DNA of 64,000 nucleotides from Meghimatium bilineatum (GCA_034231615.1 CM067298.1:34788127-34852126); one strand, 5' to 3'; shown: positions 20,476 through 32,388, counted from the first letter of the stretch. A program made the numbers and translations. Notes: generated by a model not told the origin, from the sequence alone.

Positions 20476-21639
20476 CTATATACAGTAACAACAAAGACAC
20501 AACTAACTCAATGGGTAAACGAGACACGGTGAGATCACAAACAAAACTATCATAGTGAACAGACGAGATTTCACGAAGCATAATGACAATATGGACATGA
20601 TGAGTAACAAAGTGGATTGTGTTATGTTTGCAACTCCAGAAGTTTTTAGTGATGAAGCTCTAATTTACATATGGTGCAATTGGGAGAGAGTTGTCGCTTC
20701 TCCATATCTTTCATACTCAGAACTTTCAGCAATATACAAACCTATGAGACGAAGCATTCTACTACGAGTGGTTTCTATTTTGCTTGTTGGTATCGATCTT
20801 GTTTGTATCAGAACGGTTTATCACGGTGTCCTATATAAATCAAAATACTTCTGAGTGGCAACTTCGTGTTGGAAAACAGTATTCAGTCGAATTGAGCTGG
20901 GGGGGGGGGGGGGGGGAATATACGACGAGTCTTAATTTTTTAAAATTTATCGCAAACTTTCATGTCAGTTTGTTACTGTCTTCCAAACTGTTGACAAGGC
21001 ACGTGTTCCTTTTCGACCCTGTGACACATCACATCACTGTACTCTCGGGCTTTATAAAGATCATCATCGAGTGCCAGTTTTGGACTGAGAAACATCGAAT
21101 TAGTGTTGTTATACTTGAGTCGATTACATCTATAACAATAACGCTTAGCTGCCAAATGAGCTTATCGCATGTTCCAAGATTATTCTTAACAGTTTTTACA
21201 CCACAACAGCCCATTGCGCATTGTGCATTCGGGTGTCGAGCATTTATCTTCTGAGAGCTTTGTCGAGAAAAGATCGACGTTAGAATTAAAATTGGTTGAT
21301 GTCCTCTCGTGTAGGATGTTTCTTCAACTGCCGCTTGAACAAATCATTCAATTTCGAGTCTGTACACTCGGTTCTGTGGATATGAATAAATGTGCTCTTC
21401 ATTTCCTCTGTGTTTTTCCTAGCAACAAGAACTTAATTATTTTTAAAACTGAGGCTCACGGATCGCGTGCAATACTTTATGCTGGGACCAACTATTTTGA
21501 TGAGATTTCATTGTAGTAAGACAGTTCGTTTGGTTGTGATGATCCCTCAGTACAAAGATCATATTTGGGTTTTAGCATATTCTTAATGAGAACATTACTT
21601 TGGGCATAGGAGCACTACGTGTCCGAGAACTCTTTCTTC
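20476..21639. other. Unassigned region with poly-G run
   Basis: Short open frames exist on both strands (for example 20555-20854 plus and 20973-21214 minus) but none resembles a protein I can name. There is an ~18-base G run at 20899-20917. A minus-strand CYRCNRLKYNN / FLSPKLALDDD stretch near 21000-21150 faintly recalls the zinc-ribbon region of ISXO2-like transposases; this is too weak to call. Confidence 0.4.
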
Positions 21640-21925
21640 CTTTATTCTTCTTCTTAGGGGTTTGTTCTCTAACTCCTGCAGATTAGCAGGATGTAGTCCG
21701 GAAGAATGCGCTTTATTATGGTTTACAGCTTTTCTGTGATATCTGTGGCTTTCGACCTGACAAGACTTCAGCATGACTTCTGAATCATTTTGAAATTGGA
21801 TCTATAAGGGATGGGACAGCAAACACCACCCCACAACCTCCATAGTTAGACGTCTCGTACGACATGCATAGAAGGTAAACAGTGTTGCTATTCTTTGCTA
21901 AAATTTCGAACCTCGACAACACACA
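21640..21925 (-). mobile_element. SINE-B copy, near full length
   Basis: On plus: 'attcttcttcttag' (GAA tail on minus), 'gattagcaggatgtagtccg', 'ggtttacagcttttctgtga', 'ttcgacctgac', 'gggatgggaca', 'gacatgcatag' and 'ctattctttgct'. Block order is identical to the copies at 5115, 26985 and 61165. Confidence 0.88.
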
Positions 21926-21974
21926 ACCATGCCTCCGTTTAATTAGTTAGCACATATAGTGTGAGCTGCCTTCG

Positions 21975-22395
21975 CAGTGCTATATAACTCCTATACTAAC
22001 ACATGGATGCGAGTCTTGGACGCTCAAATAAACAAACGGGAAAGTGGGAAATTAGAGGCAGTAGAGATGTAGTTATACAGAAAAATGCTGAGAATACAAT
22101 GGACTGCTAGGAAAACTAATGTGGAGATGTTGAAAGAGTCAAATGCGAGACAAAGCTTAATCAATAATATAGAAAAAAGACAGTCTTCATTTTTTGGCAA
22201 CGTTGTGAGACATGGAAGTTTGAGAACAGTCACAACAAGCAAGATTGGTGGTAACAGAGACAGAAGGCGATAACTTGAGAAAATATCAGACAGTTGAACA
22301 ACCTAGAACGGCAGGGAAACAACAACAATCTTGATACATAATACTGGAGATAGAGAGCTGTGGAGAACCATGATCAGCCAGCATGGCACCTGATG
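21975..22395 (+). mobile_element. LINE-A2 C-terminal fragment
   Basis: The plus strand reads YITPILTHGCESWTLK, MLRIQWTARKTNVEMLKE, INNIEKRQSSFFGNVVRH and ends WRTMISQHGT. It is homologous to the LINE-A2 at 10090 from the thumb region to the C-terminus, with several stops. Confidence 0.82.
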
Positions 22396-22399
22396 ATGA

Positions 22400-22625
22400 T
22401 GTTTCAGGAGAACGGAGTTCGTTGTATATGGATTACATGATAGCTGCGCCTTTCAGCCTGACACATTAAACTTCAGCACAATTTCTGGATCACTTTGACG
22501 GTATATGGGATGAGGAAGTCGACTCCAAAATCTCCTTAGTCACCTCTTACGACATGCATGAAAGGTAGCAGGGTCACTATTCTTTGCTCCCTTTCAGGCA
22601 TTAAAAACGTTTGTAGGATTCATTA
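22400..22625 (-). mobile_element. SINE-B copy, tail end missing
   Basis: This carries the 'gcgcctttcagcctgacaca', 'tttctggatcactttga', 'gacatgcatgaaagg' and 'ctattctttgctccc' blocks. The segment nearest the GAA tail is divergent. Confidence 0.75.
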
Positions 22626-23784
22626 TCCTCTGCGACAGTGTTTCTCAATTTTGTTCGTGCCCTCGTCTCCTACGTATATATTTTATGATCCTATGCATCT
22701 TCCATCACCTCTAGCTCAGCATACATTTCTTATACGCTATTAATATACACAATCAAAAATTCAAAACACACTATTAACGTTTTGATAAACACAGGAACCA
22801 CACATGAAAACACAAACAAATCAACGTTTCGATCAAAGACCTTTAACAATAATACTGTGAAATCTCGTTTAGAATGTTGTAGCATATGCACATATAAGAG
22901 CTCATGCAATAGTTGGTATTATCATGGTCATATGACTAACTTAAACAATTCATCACTAGATGTTTTCACAATGCATTGCGTCAGACAAAGGCAACACGTA
23001 CTAGTCAAACACATGTGCTATCGTCTTCCACAAATCAATGAGAGCGGTGATCAGCATTATTCATAGATCAAGGCATTCAAGGAATTAATCTTTCAAGTTG
23101 CACTCGGCAAAACGCCAAGAGAATATCTACTCATGGGTAGATAAGTGGGTTCGAGTTATGGTAAACCTTCTTCATGAATAAAGTATAATTGTTTCATGAG
23201 AGGATCGTTATGATTTATTTTTTTTAAACCACTTACGGCAGACATTATATAAAACTAGTTTACTGTGCTTAATTTCAGGGCAGATTTTGGTTTAAATTAA
23301 CATGCATGCACTGTTTATCTGTGAAATACTGAGCTCTAAAGAAATCTGCAAAATGCTTGATAAACACAGCCATTATCTACAATTCTGTAACTTTATAAAA
23401 CAAAACCAAAATTCCATTTACACAGGCCTTCTCCAATTTTGACAAATTTCCAAGAACCACTGAAGTTTCTTGACATGGTTTGCTTTGATCATTGTTTTCC
23501 ATTATAAAACAACACCGCGATAATCGCTGTTTTAAGCGAAAGACATGTACACTCTGCATTAGAGAAGGGATTCTCTACATCTATTTACATGCAGCCCAAA
23601 AAAGTTCCCGTGGTCCTTCTGAAACCTAGAAGAATATGTTCAACCTTTTTTCAATGTTTATTAATTTTCGACTTATTTTTAGTAATTTTAATAATTTCGA
23701 ATATGTATTTCATTGTGCCCCCCTCCCCCCGATTGGATCGTTACCCCCTCCCACAGTTGTACATTTTTAGTGACTCTTGAGCAG
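22626..23784. other. Unassigned region
   Basis: It contains a 94-codon plus frame (22782-23066) with a Cys-rich SRLECCSICTYKSSCNSWYY segment that superficially recalls a PAN/apple domain. Two fragments starting 'cagtgtttctcaa' (22634) and a C-rich strip near 23717-23750 may be eroded relatives of the hAT MITE. Confidence 0.35.
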
Positions 23785-24340
23785 AAACATTTGGTTTCAA
23801 ATGTTGCTATTTTATTTTTCACTTTGTTGGTGATTGTTCCAGATTCACACCCATATATTGCCACTTGGAATATGCAAACTCTTAGAGATGTTAGTTTTGT
23901 TGTTTTGCAGCAGCTTAGTCATGTTTCTCACAGCTTCTTTGATGCGATGGCCAATCTCCTTTTGACTTCTTCATAGCAATCGCCGTTACTGTTGATACGA
24001 GAACCAAGGTATTCAAAACTGTTGACGTTTTCTAATTCGCTGTTGTTGATACCGTTTCAGAACTTGCTAGTGGCTTTGTCACTTGTCATAATCTTGGTTT
24101 TGCTTGCATTCAGAAATATGTTATGTTTTTCACGATGTTCTTTAATGGAGTTTATGATATGTTCGAGACCTGCTTGACTGTGTGCCAATACTGTTCATCA
24201 ATATATCTTAGTTCTGGTATCTCGTGACCTTCAATGTTGAGTGGGTCGAAGTTATTTCTCTGTTGCTCATTTCTTACATTTCTCATTATGTTTTCTGCAT
24301 AAATATTGAAGAGATAAGGTGATAGGACACATCCTTTCTT
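23785..24340 (-). mobile_element. LINE-G RT fragment
   Basis: The minus strand reads KKGCVLSPYLFNIYAENIMR (RT motif B'), EGHEIPELRYIDEQYWHT (motif C, with the second catalytic Asp position changed), SFEYLGSRINSNGDCYEEVK and VAIYGCES. It has multiple frameshifts and is not functional. Confidence 0.82.
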
Positions 24341-24595
24341 CAATTAGTTCGAGAGCTTCATCTGAGGTGGGTTTTTTTTCTTGGTAACTTTTCTGGGCAT
24401 AAGAAAAATATAAGAAACAAGCAGCATGACTATGGGAATTATGGTAGTGGTCAAGACCTTGAACTGAATGAGCACAGATAATGTAACCCTCGTCTCCAAT
24501 CGCAGTGACTGGATGAGCATGATCAGAAAAATACAAGTGAGCTGCATTAGGGAACAGTGGTCTGAAGTTTTGGAGAGATCGAAGTTGGACAGAAT

Positions 24596-24960
24596 GACAT
24601 CCATTGTCATGCCTATCTGGGTGCTCGAGAAAATGAGAGAGTAGATCGACTGACGTGCGCTGCCAATGTAACGGCTAACATAGGAATTGACCTGGCTGAA
24701 ATACTGAACTCCGTAAGAGAAACAGCGCGTATAAATACAATTAATGAGTGTGATGATTTATTTACCATGTCCAGAATAAATAAGCTAGACTTGTCGCCAG
24801 AGATGAGCTTCATTTTTGGCGTAGAAGAATATTCTTTAATCAACAGAGAACTGGGACTGTCAGTCGTCGTATAATTGCGCATACGCTAAATGAGGTAGCG
24901 AAGCACCTACGAACAATATGTCATGTGTGCAATGATGATAATCTACCAAACAACTAACTG
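24596..24960 (+). mobile_element. LINE-F 3' fragment
   Basis: The plus strand reads YLGARENERVDRLTCAANVT (RNase H C-terminal motif), LAEILNSVRETARINTI, and after a frameshift NQQRTGTVSRRIIAHTLNE with ICHVCNDDN at the end, the family's terminal Cys-x2-Cys segment. Confidence 0.75.
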
Positions 24961-25639
24961 ATTGTAAAGACAATGAACACATTCAGCGGTCCACAACCTG
25001 TGGGTTTTATAATGATGACACTTACTATCTTCCTGGTGGTGTTGCTAACACCATTCAATTGTGTTTGCACTTGGTCTTTCATTGTCTCAATCTACGTAAG
25101 CGAAGGTTATGAAAATAGAACACGACTTTGGGCGAAGAACACACGAATTTCTTATACACTTCCTGCTTTAACTCAATGTTTGAATCACAGTTTTTTCGTT
25201 TACAGCTATGCTCATTAACACAACAGATTGCATAAATGCAGGCCTATGTGCAGCAGTGTTGAATATAACTTGTCATCCACAATAAGCAGTAACCGACAAA
25301 TATAATAAATGGGAGCCCACTTTTGAAAATAATAAATACACATAACATTAATATTATTTGTGAACGATGAACAAAATCTACGACTATGTACTCAGAATGC
25401 TTCTATAAGAAATAACTTTAAAAGACTAGCTGAAAGTGTCGACATCACATAACTTGCACACGTATTTCCAGTAACTATTTCTTCGAAATCGACTGTGCAA
25501 AGAAACTACAACATCTGTTAGTGTATTGATTCTCAGCGTGGATCATATGGTCCTCCTGATAATCATATAGACTTGAATTGAGTTACAGGGAGATGAAAAA
25601 AAATTGAAATTGGAGAAGAGAAGCATAGACATATCTAGG
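24961..25639. other. No recognisable feature
   Basis: About 680 bp without a family match. An 81-codon plus frame (24973-25218) has a hydrophobic stretch but no recognisable homology. Confidence 0.45.
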
Positions 25640-25745
25640 AGTCTACCTCAGAGCGTCAAAGTGACCCAGAAGCTAAGCTCAAGTCGAATGTGACAGGTCG
25701 AAAGAAGAAGATATCGCAGCCAAGTTGTAAACACATATACTTCGA
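25640..25745 (+). mobile_element. SINE-B fragment
   Basis: 'gcgtcaaagtgacccagaag' and a following AAGTCGAATGTG match the sense strand of SINE-B. Both ends are lost. Confidence 0.6.
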
Positions 25746-26984
25746 CGTCATACACGTCGACGTTTCAATTAACAAGCCTTTGTCAAGAACACACCATAAC
25801 ACTTAAATAGTAAAGAAGGGCACTGTCCACGATCACACAGCAGAGTCAATTCTAAATAAACTAAACACACTACATAATATGGCAAAACAACGGACACGAT
25901 TTATAATTAAGTTTAAAAAAAAGCTGCCGAGATCAGTGGACAGCGAAGGGCCATGATCAGACTATAACAATTCTACGAACTGACTAATCTGGTAATAAAT
26001 CGAACTTGCTGACTGAATGTTGAATTAATTGAAGTAATACAATGAAAAAAAGTAATTCCCGACGCCAAGATAGCAATCACAGTTTACAATAAATGAATAA
26101 TGAAACTTCAGGTCACATCAAATCCTATACTATAATAATACCAACAGCTACTATGAATAAAAACTGTTTTGTATCTTCCAACATTAACATTTACTGTTCT
26201 GAGCAGATTCTCAAGTCAAACGCTTTTTAACTGCATATAAGCGTTAAAAAATATATACAAATAATGGAAGTAGATTGAAAACGCTAAACATCGTGGTTGG
26301 GAAGGAGGGGTGAAGGGGTAGTGGGTGGGGTATAGAACGGAAATACCTATTTTTACCAAGAAATTACCAGGTAATCAAAATGTTTTTGTGGCGTTTTGTA
26401 TTTTTCCAGAGACAACACGAAAATATGTTGTTCCACATGGCTCAATTATATGATGGCCAATCTCTTGGCTCAATAAACTAAATATATTAGACTATAATAT
26501 ATTACGTGTTTCTCTATTGGTCCAATAGCTTATGCATATATATACACCAGTGGCACAGAAAATTATAAAGGGACACTGCTCTGCAAACACAGGACATGAG
26601 AAGAAACAGGATTATTGTTATAGATAGATCCGCAAGCACACCTGTATTTACTCTGGATACTGTTCTTAATGTAGCTATGTACATTGGAAATAATTCAGAG
26701 CCAATACATTACATAATTCAGACAATAAACAATAAATATGGAGTCATTGATTAAAGATAACACGATCATTAACCGAATACTAAAGAATAAAAGACGAGAC
26801 AGAAACTCAACACAAATGTGTAGGCTAAAGAGTCAGATTGTGAAGAATAAATAACAAGCCAGTGACTATAGACAGAAACAAAAAATACAAATGTGTAAGT
26901 TATAGAATGTGTAGGCTATGTGTAGACTGAAGAATAAAGAGCCAGTGATTGTACACAGAAACTCAAAATACAAATGTAGTAGGT
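25746..26984. other. Hexokinase intron 1 region, no recognisable feature
   Basis: More than 1.2 kb of AT-rich DNA. A G-rich strip lies at 26298-26335. Near 26750-26960 two related strings ('gaataa...acagaaactcaa') repeat loosely. No gene was seen. Confidence 0.5.
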
Positions 26985-27250
26985 TTGGATTATTCGTCTT
27001 CTGCGTTCGTTCTTAACCTCCTGCAGATTAGCACGATGCAGTACCGAGAACGGAATGCGTTGTTCACGATCTGCGATATCTGTGTCTTTCGACCTGGCAC
27101 ATCCGACTTCAGCATGTCTTCTGGGTCATTTTGATGGTTGGGTAAGCCAACTACATTTCACGACGTTCATACAAAAGGCTTCGTACGATATGTATGAAAG
27201 ATAAATAGTATAGGCATTCTTTGCTCCCCGTTCGGGCCTCAGCAACACAC
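26985..27250 (-). mobile_element. SINE-B copy
   Basis: On plus it starts 'attcgtcttctgcgttcgtt', then 'cctcctgcagattagcacga', 'tctgcgatatctgtg', 'ttcgacctggcacat', 'ggtcattttgatggttggg' and 'ctttgctccccgttcgg'. The reverse complement ends GAACGCAGAAGACGAA, close to the LINE-I tail. Confidence 0.85.
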
Positions 27251-27774
27251 CGGGGAGGTTCTTGTTAAATATCAATGCATTAGTACAATCGTTCTCAACC
27301 CGATGCTCGTGTAACGACATGTGGTACCCACACCATCCGAGGTAAAAGTGCTTACGAGCACAACTTTACAACTAACAATCATGAGTTCCCTTTACAATTC
27401 AAACTATGTTGTACAAAGTGAAACAAATAGCGTTACTATCCACGATTGTGGGGAAAGAAATGGGGGTAGGAGTGGGTGTGCGCGGTGTACATCCATGACC
27501 GAATTCCAGTATACAGACCTGTGTAAATTAAAATCAACATGACATAAAAAGCTAATTTCTTTTATTATTTACGTGAATTTTGTTGGTCAGTTTCGGATTT
27601 TTTTGGGCATGCGACCTCAAGTATATAAATAGTGACCAACACATTACGATAATAATAAAAAACGTAACGAATGAAATTTGTTTACTGTCTGTACAGAGGT
27701 ATTCTTTACCCCCGGCGGTCTCGGCACATCCGTATTCGAAAGGCTCCCTTAACAGTATTTCTTTTGCGTTAATT
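27251..27774. other. No recognisable feature
   Basis: Intronic sequence with short unassigned frames. Confidence 0.45.
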
Positions 27775-27920
27775 TCCAAACTCCCACTTAATATATCTTG
27801 TAGCAGAACAATGAACCTACTAGATTTCCAACAGGGTGTAGTTCAGATAAAGGAGATTCGTTGTGTAGTTGTTTTATTTACCTCAGTAACCGACACATCC
27901 TATTTCGGCAGTCGTACGTA
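27775..27920 (-). mobile_element. SINE-A copy, diverged
   Basis: It shows 'aaactcccacttaatat', 'tcttgtagcagaacaatga', 'actagatttccaacagg', 'gttgttttattta' and 'accgacacatcc', in SINE-A order on the minus strand. Confidence 0.78.
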
Positions 27921-28449
27921 TACGTTCAGTGTTTGACTAATTCCACCGAATGGTAGATAACCGTACCCAATATGATAGAATGTCAGATTGCGACCCGCAA
28001 CCTGTTTATTAGCATCGCTCACACAGCACGCTAACTTGCTTGATCATCCATCCGAGTTGTGGCAGAGGTCGCTGTTGTTCAACTACTTTGCCACTGTCTT
28101 TGTTGCTATCGACTTTATCACAAAGCTCACTGGAATTTTTTTTAACGCTTTTAAAATTATATCCACATGAACAATTATCGTTGCACAGCTCGCAGTAGAA
28201 CAGCCTGTTTGGAAGGCGTTCGTTTAAATTACACCTAGAGAAGAACAAAAATGGCTTCTCCTTGTATTGATGTGTTTCAAATTACTTCGCTCCACGAATA
28301 TCTAGATTATGTTTCTTTTGTGTCGTCAGTAACCATATAATACCGTTTAATTGGTTCTGTCACAACTACAGAAAGCAACATATGAACAGAACAGACACTT
28401 CAAATGATATACGTGATTCTGCGTAATCAGAGACCTTTTCTATATTCAA

Positions 28450-28612
28450 AAAAAAGGAACTTGCTTGAAATGTGGTATTGCCAGAAATGAGCGCTATGTT
28501 GTCAATGAAGAATGTTTGTCAACCAATAAAGAACTGGAATTGTCAGTTATCGCGAACGGTGAACACATCCATTTGGAAATAGGAGCACATACGGACGTGT
28601 CCAAAGAAGGCG
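28450..28612 (+). mobile_element. LINE-F terminal fragment
   Basis: A short stretch parallels the last part of LINE-F: an NQ(x)RTG-type segment seen as CAACCAATAAAGAACTGGAA, and a CACATACGGACGTGTCC end like the ATAGACGTGTCCGGTG of 53538-53553. Confidence 0.5.
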
Positions 28613-28745
28613 ACTAAGTGACCGATTGACTAACTGACTAATTAACTGACTGACTGATTGGCTGGCTGATTAGCCGAATGACTTACCAATTAACTAACTA
28701 ATAGACTGACTAGCTGGCTGACTGACTAACTAACTAGTTAGTGAC
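28613..28745. repeat. Degenerate GACT/AACT tetranucleotide array
   Basis: A run built from 'gactaactgactaattaact', 'gactgactgattgg' and 'ctaactaacta' variants. Simple repeat with a period of four bases. Confidence 0.9.
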
Positions 28746-28839
28746 GCTTGAAGTTGTAGAGTCTACGCACAGACATCTATATACAAGCAAGAACTAACTA
28801 CGGAATTTGCAACGTCACAGTAGGAGGCAGTTGTAAACA

Positions 28840-30560
28840 AACATTGCCGGGATTTCCTTTACAGTAGTAGTAGGCACATTTCCGTCGATAGTATTATTAT
28901 CCAAGATGATGATGGATGAGCCACCAAGCGTCTTCCATAGTATGTACAAGGAATCACATGACCTCTCAAACCATCGTGTGCTGTTGTGTTTTCTTAGGCG
29001 TGCAGAACTTGAACTAGCTGCTATCGCTTTCTCCTTTGTCTTTGTACCATTCCTGATTTGTTCCCTCCAAGAAACACAATCCATGGTATCCTGTTCACAT
29101 ATTTCCGTATAAATGCCTTATCATACATATCGCGTTTGCACACGCCAAAGTAGAGGTCGACACTGAGATCTTTTCCCAGACTGCAATTTTTCATAAAGTA
29201 GATATTTCGGTATTCTGCCACCTCCTTCCTCCTATTATATCCCAGCCTTCCGAGTCTGCGCAGACGGAGCATACAAAATACTGTGGTACTGCCTGTTCTT
29301 TCCATTTTATCAGTGTTAGTGACTTTGTCCTGCCACTCATTTCAAAAAATTCTACGTAGGCACCGAATGTGAAAACTGTTTGGTCGTCTCTCTTGGTGCA
29401 TGTAGGTTGTCTATTTTTCATGGTCACAGAGGAGGGTGCTGAGGACATAGGTCTGGTAAACCAGAAGTTTAATTTTTATTGTTAATTTTATGTTTCCCCA
29501 GACCCTTTTTGTTAATATGTTGATTGTTGTAGATGCCTTGCCAAATCTAATGTTTATTTCTTGATGCGGGGATAACTTACTGTTGACTGAGGATCCTAGA
29601 TATTTAAAGTGGTCAACAAGACTCTAGCTCACCACCATCGATGACAATTTGTGGCTGCTTCATGACAGCCTGCATCATAATTTGCGTCTTATTTTTGCTG
29701 ATCGTTAGTCCAAACTCATGGTAGGCATCAGAAAAAGGCAGCTAGTAAGTTTTGCAGTTCCTCATTTTAAGTGTCGTAATTGCAGCATCATCTGAAATGA
29801 GCCACTCTCGTATAAGGACCTTCTTTATTCTGGTTTTGGTTTTCAACTTTCGACTATTGTAGAGGCCATAATCTGTACGAGAATGGATGAATATACCACC
29901 CTTCTGGACAATCGGTGTAACTGTGGTGCAAGTAGTAAGGGCTACATATAGTTTGGACTCCCTCTCATGATGATCTCATTTGAAATTCCATCCTTGCAAA
30001 ATGCATTAGAAAATAGGTCATTATTGGCATCGTTAATTTCAGCTATGTTTTGGAGTGTCTTTGTGGCTAAGCGTTGTACAAGTAAATTCAAGTAGGAAAC
30101 ATGAGGATAAATGAAAAGAATTCTTACAGCTGACTGGAATTTAACCAGGTCCATTCTAGCGGCACCGAATTGCACTGCAAATCAAATAAACAGGTGTTCC
30201 CGTGCTTGACCAATATGGTTGGCCAAGCACGGAAAAACCTGGTTAAGCATTGATGGAGCCTCCATGGCACTGAAGGCATCATCTTTTGGCTTAATCTCAT
30301 TAGAAAAGAGCTATGCATAGTGCTGTACCCATCTATCCATCTGTTTCCTTTTATCAGTGATGGTCTCACTAGATACATTTTAAGCGGTGCCCTCTTCTTC
30401 ACTCTCAGACCGATATATGTTTTTGTTCCTTCATAAACACGTCTGATGTTACCTTTGTCACTTGCATCATATATATCTTCACACAAACTTATCCAGCAGT
30501 CGTTCTCACATTGTCTGGCTGTCTTTTACACTTTTATTGCATGTCTCAGCTCAGAAAGAG
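28840..30560 (-). mobile_element. LINE-H, RT and C-terminal region, degraded
   Basis: Reading down on minus: GNIRRVYEGTKTYIGLRVKK and a KQMDRWVQHY-like segment (before the RT core), pieces with FSNEIKPKDDAFSAMEAPS, CLEFGLTISKNKTQIMM-like text, LVDHFKYLGSSVNSKLSPHQ, NTDKMERTGSTTVFCMLRLR and VCKRDM near 29120. This is a full RT-to-tail order, but frames change many times and the YADD box is not intact. Between the conserved pieces the sequence is AT-rich debris. Confidence 0.8.
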
Positions 30561-30718
30561 TATGTCTTGTTGATGTTTCAGAAAGTAATAGAAAACCACT
30601 GAAAGTATTTATTGCCTAAAAATCACTACAGTCCAATACTGATGGGTTGGTGGCTACGTCCTGAATACGCTACCAATTTCTCAACGAAGTACATAATGTT
30701 AGCCCAGGAGGGAGGGAT

Positions 30719-30762
30719 GCAGAGAGAGAGAGAGAGAGAAAGAGAGAAAGAGAGAGAGACAG
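30719..30762. repeat. (GA)n microsatellite
   Basis: 'gagagagagagagagagaaa' followed by further GA/GAAA units. Confidence 0.97.
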
Positions 30763-31505
30763 AGTTAAAAAAAATAAAATACAGATAAGGACCTGTTGTT
30801 CAGGAAGTACACTTACATGTATTAGCTGACTATATCCGTAAGGGTTTTCTACTTAAGGATGTTCTTTTCAAAGAAACACTCCGAATGTTTAGTCAGTACT
30901 AATTTTAACTACATTAGCATGAACAGCATGAATTTTCAAAATCACATTCTGGAATAATATATATATTATTTAAATTGTTGCTTCTTTTGTATTCATGTAG
31001 TTTTTTTTCAGTACCGTGAATTAAAATATGCCGTCAGTTCATGAGCCCCATCTACAGGCGTTAATTTTGTCTTATATTCTATTCTTCGTCATGACACATA
31101 CCTTGATCTTACTTCAAACCGCATTGGCGTAGGGATATGTGCTAACAAAATATATCCAACAATAAGAATATCTACAGTAACAGAACATGTAAATAATGCG
31201 AAAAGAGTAGGAGAAGAAGTAATATAGGCCTATTCAAGATGTTGGTGGCATATCCTGTTCAGGACGTAGCGATAACCTCAATATGTCTTTGGCTGTAGTG
31301 TATTTTTAGGCAATATAAATCAGTATGTTGCCATTGTTTTCTGAACGGTTTACACATTGCGCGCAGGGTATTTTGAGGCAAGATTTAAGCATGGTACACT
31401 AGCTGTCCGAAACGCGCTCTCTATCACTTAGCCACAGAACCGGAGCATATGCAGATAAGAATTCGAGTTAGCATCATTCATCGAGGTGGACTTGTTCAAT
31501 AAGCA
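30763..31505. other. No recognisable feature
   Basis: About 740 bp of AT-rich intronic DNA; nothing was recognised. A (CA)n run follows at 31506-31525. Confidence 0.5.
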
Positions 31506-31525
31506 CACACACACACACACACACA
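31506..31525. repeat. (CA)n microsatellite
   Basis: Ten CA units. Confidence 0.95.
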
Positions 31526-31569
31526 AATGCACGAGAGTGAAGATGTGAGTAGTCCGTAGAAAACACTTA

Positions 31570-31870
31570 GGACATACTTCAAAAAGAGCAGTTAAGCAGC
31601 ATAGAAACGGAACCATCAGCCATTATACTCTCATGGAAGACTGATGTGTCGGGCCAGTGGCGCAAATAAAACGGCGACAAAACGAATTTCCCTTCTCTGG
31701 ACTACATCCTGCTGGAAATATAGTGGGACCATGGTCCTGCTATGAAGATTCAGCGGGAGTTTGAGATTGAACGCTGGAGAAGAAGAAGGAAATACCCTGA
31801 GAGAGTTACTGAAGAGGAGATCTGAGCACCTATGGATATTAGCGGTGTGCGAGGAGGATAATAAAAAACC
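31570..31870 (+). mobile_element. LINE-F 3' end split by SINE-A
   Basis: The left half (31570-31626) matches the AAAAAGAGCAGTGAACC to CAGCCGTTATACC segment of LINE-F at 53454-53503. The right half (31787-31870) continues with the reading LRELLKRRSEHLWI and VCEEDN, equal to 53504-53570 of the LINE-F copy. SINE-A (31627-31786) sits exactly between them. Confidence 0.88.
31627..31786 (+). mobile_element. SINE-A, full, nested in LINE-F
   Basis: Sense-strand SINE-A: 'tgatgtgtcgggccagtggc', 'gcaaataaaacgg', 'ctctggactacatcctgctg', 'gggaccatggtcctgct', 'gcgggagtttgagattgaac', 'ggagaagaagaagga'. It ends in a GAA tail. An ATAC at each junction may be part of a short target duplication. Confidence 0.9.
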
Positions 31871-31908
31871 TAATACATAAAGAGGTACATTTTTCTTAAC
31901 CAACTAAT

Positions 31909-31960
31909 GTGTGTGTGTGTGTATATATATATATGCGTGTGTGTGTATGTATATATGTAT
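31909..31960. repeat. (GT)n/(TA)n/(TG)n compound microsatellite
   Basis: GT repeats, then TATATATATA, then GTGTGTGTGTATGTA. Confidence 0.95.
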
Positions 31961-32286
31961 AGTCTGGGAGTGCGTAGGAAAGTGTGTAGGCCCATATGCC
32001 CCAGTTGTGCGCTGTATCGGTGGTAATCAATTCGTACGTTGAAAAATGGTTGCACTCAACCGAGGGCTACGATTGGCTGATAAAGATGGCGCCAACAGCT
32101 GATATGCCAACTTTTTATCCAAATTATATATACGCTAGCAAAATCGATGAATTCTCCTTGCAAGAGAGGATGATGCAATTGCGGAACAAATATATCTACT
32201 ATTCTACACGCATACGTGATGATGTAACCATATATTTGACATTTTAAAACTCTTCAAATATTACTCCATGCATCTAGTTCATGATG

Positions 32287-32288
<2 letters not shown>

Positions 32289-32379
<91 letters not shown>

Positions 32380-32388
32380 TATATATAT
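32289..32388. repeat. (TA)n microsatellite
   Basis: About 39 TA units followed by ACACA and more TA. Confidence 0.98.

Noticed and set aside
20555..20854. 99-codon plus-strand ORF
   Set aside because: No motif, no splice support and no recognisable similarity; likely a chance frame in a repeat-rich intron.
20970..21260. Possible ISXO2/IS1595-like transposase remnant on the minus strand
   Set aside because: Only a loose CYRCN / FLSPKLALDDD resemblance; below what I can support.
28009..28248. 79-codon minus ORF with Cys-rich CELCNDNCSCGYNF
   Set aside because: An acceptor-like site exists but no convincing donor, and no domain match; could not be tied to hexokinase.
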